Shown: positions 7,326-16,546, counted from the stretch's first letter. The stretch: 38,137 bases of DNA from Nocardia mexicana NBRC 108244 (GCF_001613165.1 NZ_BDBV01000071.1:1-38137); one strand, 5' to 3'. Notes: generated by a model not told the origin, from the letters alone. A program made the numbers and translations.

Positions 7326-8129
7326 ATGGCCGTTTTCACTACCGGCGAGGCCGTCGCCCTGGACCTGCCGATCGCGCGCATCCCGACCCGGGCCGCGGCA
7401 TTCCTTCTCGATGTGGTGCTGCAGCTGGTGCTGGGCTGGCTGCTGGTGCTCGGGGTGTCGGGCGTCGTGGTGTGGCTGCGGCCGGATCCGGCGTGGCTGG
7501 ACGTCGCGGTGCTGGTGACCCTCGTCGCGGTGCTGGCGGGCTATCCGATCGCCTGCGAGACCCTGCTGCGCGGCCGGACCGTCGGCAAGCTGGCGCTGGG
7601 CCTGCGGGTGGTGCGCGCCGACGGCGGTCCCGTCGACTTCCGGCACGCCGTCACCCGGGGGCTCGCCGGGGCGATCGTCGACTTCTGGGCGCTGGGTGGG
7701 TTCGGGGCCGTCGCCGTGGTCACCTCGCTGTGCTCGCCACGGGCCCGGCGGGTCGGCGACGTGCTGGCCGGGACCGTGGTGGTGCACGATCGGGCCCGAA
7801 TCCCCGTGCCCGCGTTGGCCATCGCGCCACCGTGGCTGCTGGGCTGGGCGCAGCGGCTCGACCTCTCCGCCCTCACCGAGGATCTCGCACTGCCGGTCCG
7901 CCAGTACCTGACCCGGTTCCGGGGCCTCACCCCCGAAGTGCAGGACAGCCTCGGCCATGCCCTGGTCACGGCGGTCTGCGCGCAGCTGCGGGTGCCTCCG
8001 CCGCCGGGCTATCCGCCGCTGCACATCCTCGGCGCGGTGATCGCCGAACGCCAGCGCCGCACGCTCACGCCCTCCGCACCGATGTCGGTCCTACCGTCGC
8101 ACGGGACACCTTGGCGCCGTCCGGCCTGA
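7326..8129 (+). CDS. RDD-family membrane protein
   Basis: A 267-residue protein with an N-terminal RDD domain: the short segment TGEAVALDLPIARIPTRAAAFLLDVVLQ, two to three transmembrane helices, and the characteristic LLRGRTVGKLALGLRVVRADG loop. The C-terminal third is soluble. RDD proteins are poorly characterised; some act in ion exchange or as partners of MoxR systems. The ATG at 7326 is chosen over an in-frame GTG at 7317. A TAGTCT -10-like element at 7311-7316 would place transcription initiation close to the ATG, suggesting a leaderless message (inference). Transcription is divergent from the SpoIIM gene and convergent with the DUF58 gene. Confidence 0.9.
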   Translation: MAVFTTGEAVALDLPIARIPTRAAAFLLDVVLQLVLGWLLVLGVSGVVVWLRPDPAWLDVAVLVTLVAVLAGYPIACETLLRGRTVGKLALGLRVVRADGGPVDFRHAVTRGLAGAIVDFWALGGFGAVAVVTSLCSPRARRVGDVLAGTVVVHDRARIPVPALAIAPPWLLGWAQRLDLSALTEDLALPVRQYLTRFRGLTPEVQDSLGHALVTAVCAQLRVPPPPGYPPLHILGAVIAERQRRTLTPSAPMSVLPSHGTPWRRPA

Positions 8130-8172
8130 ATGCGCTCGCGCAGCGCACATCCCGCACCCTCGCGCACGTTCC

Positions 8173-8203
8173 CGCACTCCCCGCAAGGGCTGGAGAGAGT
8201 GCG
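8173..8203. terminator. Hairpin between convergent RDD and DUF58 genes
   Basis: CGCACTC (8173-8179) pairs with GAGTGCG (8197-8203), with a possible inner CCC-GCAA-GGG stem. A second small hairpin, CAAGAC/GTCTTG, lies at 8223-8240. Both sit in the 161-bp convergent gap and lack T runs. Their role as bidirectional stops is inferred. Confidence 0.4.
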
Positions 8204-8290
8204 AGAACCAGCGAGGGGGTTGCAAGACACTGTGGTCTTGGGCGTGAGAGTGCCACGGACCGTCGTGCGATGGCCGTATTCCCGCACTCG

Positions 8291-9586
8291 TCACATGGCG
8301 CCGGAACGTTTGAGTTCCAGGTATTCGTCGGCCAGTGCGACGGGGAGGCGTTCGGGGGAGGTCGTGACCACGTCGATGCCCTTGCGGCGCAGTGATTCCC
8401 GGGTGAGGGCGCGTTCGGCGAGCTGGGCCTCGGCGGCGGCCGCGGTGTAGATGTCGGTGAGTGTGGCCCGCCGCGCGGCCGCCGCGGTGACGTCGGGATC
8501 GGTGACCGAGACGAGGATGACGCGGTGGCGGCGGGTGAGCACCGGGAGGACCGGCAGCAGGTTCTCCTCCACCATGGCGCCGTCCAGGCTGGTGAACCAC
8601 ACCACCAGACTGCGGCGGCGCGCGTGCATCAGGGCGGTGCGGACGAGGCCGGTGGTGTCGGTATCGACCAGGGCGGGAACGACACCGGCCAGCGCGTGCA
8701 TCAGCTTGGGCTGCAAGCCTTTTCCGCTGCCGCCCCGCACCTCGGTCCGGACCGTCCGGTCGTAGGCGAGCAGGTCGACGGCGTCACCGGCCGCGGCGGC
8801 CAGCCCGCCGAGCAGCAGCGCGGCCTCGATACTCGCGTCGAGGCGGGTGCCCTCGCCGATCCGGCCCGCGCTGAGGCGGCCGGTGTCGAGCAGTATCAGC
8901 AGCCGCCGATGCCGCTCCGGCCGCCAGGTCCGCACCAGGACGTCCGCCGCGCGGGCGGTGGCGCGCCAATCGATCGCGCGCACGTCGTCACCGGCGACGT
9001 ATTCGCGGAACGAGTCGAATTCCGAGCCCTGGCCGCGGGCGTTCACCACGGTGCTGCCCTCGAGCAGGTGCAGTTCGGCGACCTTCGACGCCAGCACGCC
9101 CTCGCTGCGGAACGGCGGCAGGGCACGTACCCGGGCGGGCACCGCGCGGCGGAACTGCCGCCCCGCCAGGCCCATCGGGCCGAGCAGGCGCAGGGTCACC
9201 GGGCCCGCCGCGCGGTCGCCGCGGAAACTCGGCCGCAGCGTGGTGGTGAGGCGGGTTCTGGTATTCGGCGGCAGGTGCAAGGGATGGGTGCGCGTGGTTG
9301 CCCGCGCGCTCGCGGGCCAGTCGTCCCACAGCACGCCGCGCAGCGTGCGGGTGCCGCGGTTGACCACCGTCAGCTCCACCGCCGTCGTCCGGCCCGATCG
9401 CACCGTGGTGACCGGGAGCCGCGACAGCTCCAGCCCGTCGACACGGCCGAGGGCCAGCACATCGATGCCGATGAGGAGCGCCAGGACACCGGTCAGGATC
9501 AGAACGCCCCACCACGACGGGAGCACCGCCGTGGCCGCGACCGCCGCGACCGCGGCGACGGCCGCCAGCCGACCCGTGACGACCAT
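8291..9586 (-). CDS. DUF58-domain protein (VWA-like), MoxR partner
   Basis: A 431-residue protein with two N-terminal transmembrane helices (about 5-45), a beta-rich middle part and the DUF58 core. The hallmark block GSEFDSFREYVAGDDVRAIDWRATARAADVLVRTWRPER is followed by RLLILLDTGRLSAGR, the start of a von Willebrand A-like fold. Families of this kind are encoded next to MoxR AAA+ ATPases and are thought to work with them in maturation or assembly of envelope or metalloprotein targets. Its ATG lies 3 bases after the moxR stop, so the two are probably co-translated. It is downstream in the DUF4129-MoxR-DUF58 run. Confidence 0.92.
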   Translation of the reverse strand: MVVTGRLAAVAAVAAVAATAVLPSWWGVLILTGVLALLIGIDVLALGRVDGLELSRLPVTTVRSGRTTAVELTVVNRGTRTLRGVLWDDWPASARATTRTHPLHLPPNTRTRLTTTLRPSFRGDRAAGPVTLRLLGPMGLAGRQFRRAVPARVRALPPFRSEGVLASKVAELHLLEGSTVVNARGQGSEFDSFREYVAGDDVRAIDWRATARAADVLVRTWRPERHRRLLILLDTGRLSAGRIGEGTRLDASIEAALLLGGLAAAAGDAVDLLAYDRTVRTEVRGGSGKGLQPKLMHALAGVVPALVDTDTTGLVRTALMHARRRSLVVWFTSLDGAMVEENLLPVLPVLTRRHRVILVSVTDPDVTAAAARRATLTDIYTAAAAEAQLAERALTRESLRRKGIDVVTTSPERLPVALADEYLELKRSGAM

Positions 9587-9589
9587 CGG

Positions 9590-10573
<984 letters not shown>

Positions 10574-10583
10574 TGGCTCTCCG

Positions 10584-11627
10584 TCATCCGATCTCCGATT
10601 CGATACGTTCCAGGTGCGCGGCCACCAGCCGCAGCGTCTCGTCGTCGGCGACCGGGCCGAACAGCACGGCACCGGCCTGCTCGACCGGCAGGCTCGTGCG
10701 CCGGGCGACCGCCTCGGCCACCCGCGGCGCGGGGGTGTCGGCGGTCAGGCCCAGGGCGGGCCGGATCCGGCGCAGCGTCGCCGCGCGCAGGAGGGCGGCC
10801 ACGTGGTCGCGGTCGCCCGATTTCCGGTACAGCGCCGCCTGCCCGGTGAGCAGTTCGTTCGCGGCGACCTCCACCGGGCGCGGCTCGCCGACGAGCGTCC
10901 CGCGGCGGCGGGCCCGCCACCACACCACGATCACACCGAAGATCAGCCACTGCAGGCCACCGTAGACGAGCCAGGGCGGTCCGCCGAAGATCGAATCGGA
11001 GCCCTCGAGGTCAGGATCGGGCGGCGAGTAGCCGCCGGGATCCGGCGGCGGCGGACCCTGGGTCGGCGGTGGCGGCGCCGTCGGCGCGGCCGCCAGGCGG
11101 ATCAGCAGATACAGCACCGCCGCGAGCCCCAGCGCCGCGAGCACGGCGGCCCAGAACTTCGGGTCCCGAATCAGTTGCGGCAGTGGGGGTATCCGCAGTG
11201 ACCGGCGGTGCCGGACGGTCGCCTCGGCCGGTTCGGGGGGCGGCGGCGGGGCCAGCGAGAAGATATCGGCCTGCTCGAGCCGCCGGTATTCCTCGGCGGT
11301 GGCGGCCCGGGGGCCGTACACGACCTCGTCGAATCCGTGTGCGGCGGTGGGGAGTTCACCCGCCTGCGCGGGCAGTGCGGCCACGGCGGCGTCCGCGGTC
11401 TCCCGCGCCGTGCGCGAGCGGCGCACCGGCAGAATGCCGCCCTGCTCCAGACCCCGCACCACCGCCCGATAGCGCTCCCGGACCGCGGTGTCGTAGTCGT
11501 GCCGTCCGGCGGCCGTCTCGGCCGCACCGCGATGGCTGTCGGCAGGACCCAGCGCGGGTGTCGGCGGCGCGGGCGGTTCGCCGGTCGGCGCGGTCGGCCA
11601 GGGCTCTCGCGGATCCGTTTCGGTCAC
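10584..11627 (-). CDS. DUF4129 / DUF4350-C fusion membrane protein
   Basis: A 347-residue protein. Residues about 32-120 match the soluble DUF4129 tail (DYDTAVRERYRAVVRGLEQ, then DEVVYGPRAATAEEYRRLEQAD). A transmembrane helix follows (about 159-178), then a Pro/Asp-rich stretch of about 35 residues, a second helix (about 219-237) and a tail (about 250-347) resembling the C-terminus of DUF4350 proteins, with VEVAANELLTGQAALYRKSG and PVADDETLRLVAAHLERIE. In mycobacteria DUF4129 and DUF4350 are two genes, and DUF4350 has a large middle domain absent here. The GTG start overlaps the upstream stop by 4 bp (11624-11627). The domain assignment is from memory of the families. Confidence 0.82.
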   Translation of the reverse strand: MTETDPREPWPTAPTGEPPAPPTPALGPADSHRGAAETAAGRHDYDTAVRERYRAVVRGLEQGGILPVRRSRTARETADAAVAALPAQAGELPTAAHGFDEVVYGPRAATAEEYRRLEQADIFSLAPPPPPEPAEATVRHRRSLRIPPLPQLIRDPKFWAAVLAALGLAAVLYLLIRLAAAPTAPPPPTQGPPPPDPGGYSPPDPDLEGSDSIFGGPPWLVYGGLQWLIFGVIVVWWRARRRGTLVGEPRPVEVAANELLTGQAALYRKSGDRDHVAALLRAATLRRIRPALGLTADTPAPRVAEAVARRTSLPVEQAGAVLFGPVADDETLRLVAAHLERIESEIG

Positions 11628-12745
11628 GATGTGACCGCCCGAACGGCCTTGGCCCCGTGCGGGATTCGAATGTCGAGACCCTCGCGGCGGCAGCATCGAT
11701 CCAGGTACGCCACCACGTCGGAGGCACATTCGACAACTTCCGTCGCCGCCGTGACGAACAGCGCCGCCGCGGTCGCCAGCGTGATGGTCGCCCAGCGATG
11801 GGTGCCGGAGAATTCGGCGACGAACAGGACGACACCCAGCAGCGGCACGACCAGCACCAGCAGCACGGCGCGCAGGTACAGCCACGCGCCCGCCATCCGC
11901 CATTCCGCCCCGGCGGCCAGATTCTTCGCTCGCGCCGCGGCATCGCGATACGACATCGGCTTGTCGAGCAGGGCCGGTGTGATGAGGCAACGGCGTGCTC
12001 GCGCCCAACCCAGCAGGGCCAGTGCGGGCAGCAGCGTGACGATCAGCGCCGCGCCCGGGATCAGCACGCCGAGGCCGATCCCGGTGGACGACACCCGGTA
12101 CCGCAGCACCTGTCCGGCGTGCGCCCCCAGCCCGCGCAGTGCCGCACGCCAGGTGATCGCCCGTCGGCGCGCGCTCGCCAACCCGACGGGAACGGCCACG
12201 CCGCGCACATACGCCCGCAGCAGCCAGGCGAACACCAGCGTGGAAAGCACCGCGGACCAGGCTGTTCCGGTATCCGAGCCGCCGGTGAGAACCGACCCCG
12301 CCGCGGTGATCGCGACCACCGATCCCGCCGAGACCACGAACGCGGCCCCCACCATCCCCGCCAGCAGCCGAACCCTGGACTGGATGAGTGCGAAAGGAAG
12401 GTCCAGCAGCTCGCGGAACGACAGCGGCCGAATCGGCAGTGCCGCAGCCGGTTCCAGGATCTCGCCGAATGGGTTGCCCTCCGGGCCGGGTACGGCCGCG
12501 CCGGGCCCACTCGGTTCCGGGCCGTGCGCACCGGAGACCGCGACCGGTCCGTGCGGAGGGGCATCGGGCGCAGCCGGACCCGGCGACGGACCGGCCCCCT
12601 CGGCCGCGGCTGGAAACACGCGCCCGAGTTTATCCGGGTCATCGCGGTGCGCACGGGTTCCGGCCTTCGCCGGGGCCGCGATTCGGACGAGTATCCGCCG
12701 GAGGGTGCACCGGGCGCCGCGGTCGGTCGGGTGCGGCGGGCTCAC
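11624..12745 (-). CDS. Polytopic membrane protein of the MoxR cluster
   Basis: Up to 373 residues. The first 100 are Pro/Ala/Gly-rich and look disordered. From about residue 105 the sequence RPLSFRELLDLPFALIQSRVRLLAGMVG leads into about six transmembrane helices, a layout resembling the membrane domain found beside bacterial glycerophosphodiesterases and the protein upstream of DUF4129 in mycobacteria. No catalytic motif is visible. The start is uncertain: the ATG at 12745 lacks a clear ribosome-binding site and a shorter form is possible. It overlaps the next gene by 4 bp (GTGA), so it is the first gene of the operon 12745 to 8291. Confidence 0.75.
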   Translation of the reverse strand: MSPPHPTDRGARCTLRRILVRIAAPAKAGTRAHRDDPDKLGRVFPAAAEGAGPSPGPAAPDAPPHGPVAVSGAHGPEPSGPGAAVPGPEGNPFGEILEPAAALPIRPLSFRELLDLPFALIQSRVRLLAGMVGAAFVVSAGSVVAITAAGSVLTGGSDTGTAWSAVLSTLVFAWLLRAYVRGVAVPVGLASARRRAITWRAALRGLGAHAGQVLRYRVSSTGIGLGVLIPGAALIVTLLPALALLGWARARRCLITPALLDKPMSYRDAAARAKNLAAGAEWRMAGAWLYLRAVLLVLVVPLLGVVLFVAEFSGTHRWATITLATAAALFVTAATEVVECASDVVAYLDRCCRREGLDIRIPHGAKAVRAVTS

Positions 12746-12843
12746 GGAGCCGGTCCGGGCTCAGCGCCGTAGCAGTCGGGCGCTACTGCGCGATCGCGCT
12801 GCGGTCGGTCGGTGGCGCGGCGGGCGGGTGGAGTGGCCCGGGT

Positions 12844-13389
12844 TCAGCGCTGCAACAGTCGGGAGACGACGGCGCGATAGCGCTCCGGGTCGACGGGTGG
12901 CAGGCCGAGCAGGGCGCGGAGATACACGCCGTCGCCGACCAGGCGGATGATGTCGGCGTCGACCGGGTCGTCTATTTCCCGGTCGAGGCCCGTGCCCCAG
13001 GCGTCCATGGTGTCGATGAGGGCGCGCTGCACCTCGTCGTCGCGATCGTCGTGCGGGGCGTCCACAGTGCGCATGGCCGCCACCATGGATCGAAACAGCG
13101 CTATCTCCAGCGCATCGGTGTCGTCGTCCGGGCTCGGAGTCTGCAGGTACCACTCGGCGATCGACTTGCCCTGCGCGACGGCGCTGCTCAACTGTTCCTC
13201 CGCGCGTTCCCCGAGCCGCCGGACCAGCCCGGCCAGCAGTGCGTCCTTGCTCTTGAAGTGGTACAGCAGGCCGCCCTTGGAGACACCGGCGGCCGCGGCC
13301 ACGCTCTCCAGGGTCACCTGGGACATGCCCTTGTCCAGCAGCAGCGTCTCGAGTGCGTCGAGGATCCGATCGCGGGTGGTGGTTGTCAC
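12844..13389 (-). CDS. TetR-family repressor of the adjacent MFS pump
   Basis: A 181-residue TetR-type regulator. The N-terminal helix-turn-helix spans about 23-52 (VTLESVAAAAGVSKGGLLYHFKSKDALL), with the Gly-Leu-Leu-Tyr-His-Phe signature. The remaining helices form the ligand-binding half and are less conserved. The GTG start at 13389 gives the compact N-terminus VTTTTRDRILDALETLL. It is divergent from the MFS exporter, with 87 bp between the start codons holding two palindromes, so it most likely represses both genes and is released by a pump substrate. Inducer unknown. Confidence 0.9.
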   Translation of the reverse strand: MTTTTRDRILDALETLLLDKGMSQVTLESVAAAAGVSKGGLLYHFKSKDALLAGLVRRLGERAEEQLSSAVAQGKSIAEWYLQTPSPDDDTDALEIALFRSMVAAMRTVDAPHDDRDDEVQRALIDTMDAWGTGLDREIDDPVDADIIRLVGDGVYLRALLGLPPVDPERYRAVVSRLLQR

Positions 13390-13393
13390 GGGG

Positions 13394-13421
13394 TCGACTG
13401 TACCGTCCGGACGGTTATTCT
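13394..13421 (+). promoter_or_regulatory. Candidate promoter of the MFS gene
   Basis: TCGACT (13394-13399) and TATTCT (13416-13421) are 16 bases apart. The first TetR palindrome fills the spacer and the second lies just after the -10, around the expected start site. That geometry would let a bound repressor exclude polymerase. Confidence 0.4.
13402..13415. promoter_or_regulatory. TetR operator 1
   Basis: ACCGTCCGGACGGT is a perfect 14-bp palindrome about 20 bp upstream of the tetR start. It shares the half-site ACCGTC with operator 2, 28 bp away centre to centre. Assignment to the adjacent TetR protein is by position. Confidence 0.7.
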
Positions 13422-13428
13422 GTTACTG

Positions 13429-13444
13429 TACCGTCTGGACGGTA
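13429..13444. promoter_or_regulatory. TetR operator 2
   Basis: TACCGTCTGGACGGTA is a 16-bp palindrome, imperfect only at the two central bases, about 33 bp before the MFS start codon. It matches operator 1 at all outer positions of ACCGTC/GACGGT. Confidence 0.7.
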
Positions 13445-13476
13445 ATAAGGATCGAACGACGGAAGTCGAGAGGGAT

Positions 13477-15123
13477 ATGAACACCACCGCTGTCGCGAGC
13501 CGGGCGACCGCCCGGGACTGGGCCGGTCTCGGCGTGCTGGTGCTGGCGTTGCTGCTCATCTCGGTGGACGCGACGGTGCTGGATATCGCGGTGCCCGCGA
13601 TCAGCGCCCACCTCGCGCCGACCACGCCGCAGCTGCTGTGGATCATCGACGTGTACTCGTTCGTCCTGGCGGGCCTGCTGGTCACGATGGGCACGCTCGG
13701 CGACCGCATCGGCCGCCGCAGGCTGCTGCTGATCGGGGCCGCCGGATTCGGCATCGCCTCCGCGATCGCCGCCTGGTCGGTGAATCCGGAGATGCTGATC
13801 GCCGCGCGCGTACTGCAGGGCATCGCGGGTGCCACGCTGATGCCGGCCACCCTGGGTCTGATCCGGGCGATGTTCACCGATGCGCGCCAGCGCACCACCG
13901 CGATCGCGGTGTGGAGCGCCGCGGCCACCGGTGGTGCGGCGGTCGGCCCGCTGCTGGGCGGCTGGCTGCTGGAGCACTTCTGGTGGGGCTCGGTGTTCTT
14001 GATCAATCTGCCGGTGATGCTGGTGCTGGTGGCGCTGGGCCCGGTGCTGGTGCCGGAGTCGCGCGACCCGAATCCGGGTCGGTTCGACCTGGTCAGCGCC
14101 GGATTGTCGATGCTCGCGATGGTGCCGATCGTGTACGCGGTCAAGGAGATCGCCGCGCACGGGCCGAACTTGTCGATGCTGGGTATCGCCGCGGTCGGCG
14201 TGCTCGCCGGGGTGCTGTTCGTGCGCCGGCAGCGCACGTTGGCCGATCCGATGCTGGATCTGCGGCTGTTCGCGCTGCCGCGGTTCCGCACCGCGGTGCT
14301 GACCAGCCTCCTGGCGGTGTTCGCGCTGGCGGGTGTGCTGTTCTTCGGGTCGCAGTATCTACAGCTGGTGCAGGGTCGTTCGCCGTTGGACGCCGGGCTG
14401 CACCTGCTGCCGGGCACGCTGGCCAGCATGGTGACGGCGCTGATCTCGGCCTGGCTGGTGCGCTGGTGGCAGCCGACCAGGGTGCTCGCCGGTGCGCTGG
14501 TGGTGGCCGCGCTCGGTGCCGGGCTGTTCGTCTGGCTGAGCGCCGATCCGGCCGCGGGTGTCACGGCGTTCGTCGCCGGGTTCCTGCTCGTGGGAGCGGG
14601 TGTCGGTGTGGCGATGACGGTGGCTTCGGACCTGGTCGTCAGCTCGGCTCCGGCCGAGCGCGCCGGGTCGGCGGCCGCGGTCTCCGAGACCGCCTACGAG
14701 GCCGGCATCGCGCTCGGTGTCGCGGTGCTCGGCAGCGTGGTGATGTCGGTGTTCCGGCACGGCCTCGACGTGTCCGCGGTGCCGGGGTCGCAGCTGGCCA
14801 CGGCCCGCGAATCCCTCGGCGGCGCGGTCGAGACCGCACACGGGCTCCCCGCGCAGGCGGCCGCGGCACTGCTGGATTCGGCCCGCGAGGCCTTCGTGAC
14901 CGGCATCCACCTGGCGGCGATCGCCACGGCCGCGATCCTGCTCGTGGCCGCGGTGATCGCGTTCCGAACCAGAACCGCGGCGACCGATCCGGACGGCGAT
15001 CATCGGGGCACTGTCCGGACGGAATCGGGCCCCGGCACCGGCCGGGCAACCCGTTGCGTGCCGAAACTCGCTCCCGCCGAGACCCGTTCGGGGGAGCGTG
15101 CGGAGTCACCGCCGCGCAGGTAG
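13477..15123 (+). CDS. MFS multidrug exporter, DHA2 (14-helix) family
   Basis: A 548-residue proton-coupled drug exporter of the EmrB/QacA type with about 14 transmembrane helices. Motif D1 in helix 1 reads LLISVDATVLDIAVPAI. Motif A after helix 2 reads LGDRIGRRRLLLIGAAGFG. Helix 5 contains the Pro/Gly-rich motif C-like stretch AATGGAAVGPLLGGWLLEHFWWGSVFLIN. The last 50 residues form a hydrophilic tail (about 500-548) rich in Arg, Glu and Pro. The ATG at 13477 follows a GAGAGGG site. Control by the divergent TetR protein is expected from the two palindromes. Likely substrates are lipophilic cations or antibiotics, not identifiable here. Confidence 0.92.
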   Translation: MNTTAVASRATARDWAGLGVLVLALLLISVDATVLDIAVPAISAHLAPTTPQLLWIIDVYSFVLAGLLVTMGTLGDRIGRRRLLLIGAAGFGIASAIAAWSVNPEMLIAARVLQGIAGATLMPATLGLIRAMFTDARQRTTAIAVWSAAATGGAAVGPLLGGWLLEHFWWGSVFLINLPVMLVLVALGPVLVPESRDPNPGRFDLVSAGLSMLAMVPIVYAVKEIAAHGPNLSMLGIAAVGVLAGVLFVRRQRTLADPMLDLRLFALPRFRTAVLTSLLAVFALAGVLFFGSQYLQLVQGRSPLDAGLHLLPGTLASMVTALISAWLVRWWQPTRVLAGALVVAALGAGLFVWLSADPAAGVTAFVAGFLLVGAGVGVAMTVASDLVVSSAPAERAGSAAAVSETAYEAGIALGVAVLGSVVMSVFRHGLDVSAVPGSQLATARESLGGAVETAHGLPAQAAAALLDSAREAFVTGIHLAAIATAAILLVAAVIAFRTRTAATDPDGDHRGTVRTESGPGTGRATRCVPKLAPAETRSGERAESPPRR

Positions 15124-15133
15124 GCAATCGTGA

Positions 15134-15173
15134 ACCGCACCGCCGTCCCGGGTTGTCCGGGCGGCGGTGCGGT
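15134..15173. terminator. Strong bidirectional terminator after the MFS gene
   Basis: A 12-bp stem (ACCGCACCGCCG with CGGCGGTGCGGT) continues into an inner 5-bp CCCGG/CCGGG stem with a 5-base loop. It lies 10 bases after the MFS stop and before the convergent SDR gene. There is no T run, but such GC hairpins are common gene-end structures in actinobacteria. Confidence 0.75.
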
Positions 15174-15225
15174 GCGCGCAACGCTCCGCCGGTCCGACGA
15201 CGTGGCCCGCGCCAGGCGGTCGGGA

Positions 15226-15981
15226 TCAGACCAGCAGGCGGCCGCCGTCCATGACGATGATCTCGCCGGTCACCCACGCACTCGCCGGTTCGGCCAGGCG
15301 GGTGATCCACGGGACGACGTCGTCCACCTGGCCGATGCGTCCGGCGGGCGCGTCGGCGGCGTAGCCCGCGCGCTGGGCCGTCACCTCCTCCGGCGTCAGC
15401 CCGCCGACACCGAGGATCGGCGTCTCGACAGCACCCGGAGCCACGCCGTTGACACGAATTCCCTTGGGCGCCAACTCGACCGCCCAGCTTCGAACGAGGC
15501 TGTCCACGGCGGCCTTGGTCGCCGCGTACACCGACGACACCGCCTCCGCTCGCTGCGCGGAGATGCTGGAGACGACCACGATGCTGCCGCCGGGCGAGGT
15601 CAGCAGCGGCAGCAGTCGTCCGGTGAGCAGAACCGGAGCGACCACGTTGACATCGAGCTGACCGCGCACCGACTCGGCATCCAGCCGATCGAGCGGAGTG
15701 GGACGGAAGATTCCGGCGTTGTGCACCAGCACATCGAGGCTGCCGTGCGCGGCAACGGATTCCGCGATCGCCTCGACACCGGCCTCGGTGGTCGCGTCGG
15801 CCACCAGCGGCACCACGGCTTCGTGCTGCGCGGCGACCTCGGCCAGTGGTTCGGCCCGGCGCCCCACGACCGTCACCCGGGCCGCACCCTGATCCGCGAA
15901 CGCCAGGGCCGCCGCCCGCCCGATACCGGTACCGCCGCCGGTGACGACGATGTGCTGCCCTGCGAATGCCTTATCGGACAA
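15226..15981 (-). CDS. Short-chain dehydrogenase/reductase, TTG start
   Basis: Classical SDR oxidoreductase of 251 residues. The Rossmann motif TGGGTGIG spans 14-21, NAG 88-90, the structural Asn is N112, and the catalytic triad is Ser139 (or 138), Tyr152 and Lys156 within SSVYAATKAAV. The C-terminus has RVNGVAPGAVETP and the closing GEIIVMDGGRLLV typical of glucose/3-oxoacyl reductase-like enzymes. GRR at 40-42 after beta-2 suggests NADP(H) preference. The TTG start at 15981 is chosen because a GGAGG site sits 6 bases before it; no ATG or GTG with such support lies nearby, and the longer reading to 16110 adds a non-family extension. It is divergent from the Rid gene. Substrate unknown. Confidence 0.88.
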   Translation of the reverse strand: MSDKAFAGQHIVVTGGGTGIGRAAALAFADQGAARVTVVGRRAEPLAEVAAQHEAVVPLVADATTEAGVEAIAESVAAHGSLDVLVHNAGIFRPTPLDRLDAESVRGQLDVNVVAPVLLTGRLLPLLTSPGGSIVVVSSISAQRAEAVSSVYAATKAAVDSLVRSWAVELAPKGIRVNGVAPGAVETPILGVGGLTPEEVTAQRAGYAADAPAGRIGQVDDVVPWITRLAEPASAWVTGEIIVMDGGRLLV

Positions 15982-16138
15982 GACGTTCCTCCGATCGAGA
16001 TGCCCGGCCCGGTGCCGGTGACAGAAGCGGGCAACGCCGCCGCCGCGAGGGGCATTCCATCGCCGGATGTCACAGCTGCGGCATAGCCGTCGTCGTCTCG
16101 GTGTTGTCACCCGCGATACCGATCCGAAGGAGCCTCAC

Positions 16139-16534
16139 ATGCCTGTCGACATCAGCAATCCCGCCGAGCTGCACGACCCGACCGGGTTCGGCTACAGCCA
16201 TGTCGCCCGGGTGACCGGTGAACTGGTCTTCATTGCCGGACAGTACGACTCCGACAAGGAAGGGCACACCACCAGCGACGATTTCGCGACGCAGGTGGAT
16301 CGCGCCTTCGCCAATCTCGGCATCGCGTTGCGTTCGGTGGGGTTGGACTTCGCCGATGTGGCGCAGCTGCGGACCCATATCGTCGACCACGACCTCGACA
16401 AGCTCGGCGTGATCGGTCGGAAGGTCGCCGAGATCTGGGGCGATCGTCCGCCCACGCAGACCCTGACGGGTGTGGCGGCGCTGGCCATGCCCGGCATGCT
16501 TTTCGAGGTGGACGCCGTGGCGGTGCGCGGCTGA
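16139..16534 (+). CDS. Rid (YjgF/YER057c/UK114) family protein lacking the catalytic Arg
   Basis: A 131-residue protein with the chorismate-mutase-like Rid fold. Recognisable parts are LVFIAGQYDSD, QVDRAFANLGIALRSVGLDFADVAQLRTHIVD and the end FEVDAVAVRG. RidA hydrolyses reactive enamines/imines using an Arg at the position of E. coli Arg105. Here the aligned segment reads PPTQTLTGV, giving Gln107 instead, so imine deaminase activity is doubtful. Such Arg-less Rid subgroups are known and often sit beside amine or amino-acid catabolic enzymes. The ATG follows AAGGAG by 8 bases. It shares the 157-bp divergent region with the SDR gene, hinting at joint control. Confidence 0.88.
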   Translation: MPVDISNPAELHDPTGFGYSHVARVTGELVFIAGQYDSDKEGHTTSDDFATQVDRAFANLGIALRSVGLDFADVAQLRTHIVDHDLDKLGVIGRKVAEIWGDRPPTQTLTGVAALAMPGMLFEVDAVAVRG

Positions 16535-16546
16535 ATCATTACGAAG

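Noticed and set aside
13386..14564. 392-codon minus-strand frame opposite the MFS gene
   Set aside because: The composition is Ser/Thr/Arg-rich shadow with no motif; the plus strand encodes a complete 14-helix exporter.
15982..16138. TCGGT/ACCGA repeat in the SDR-Rid divergent region as an operator
   Set aside because: The arms are only 5 bp and far apart, with no adjacent regulator gene to support it.
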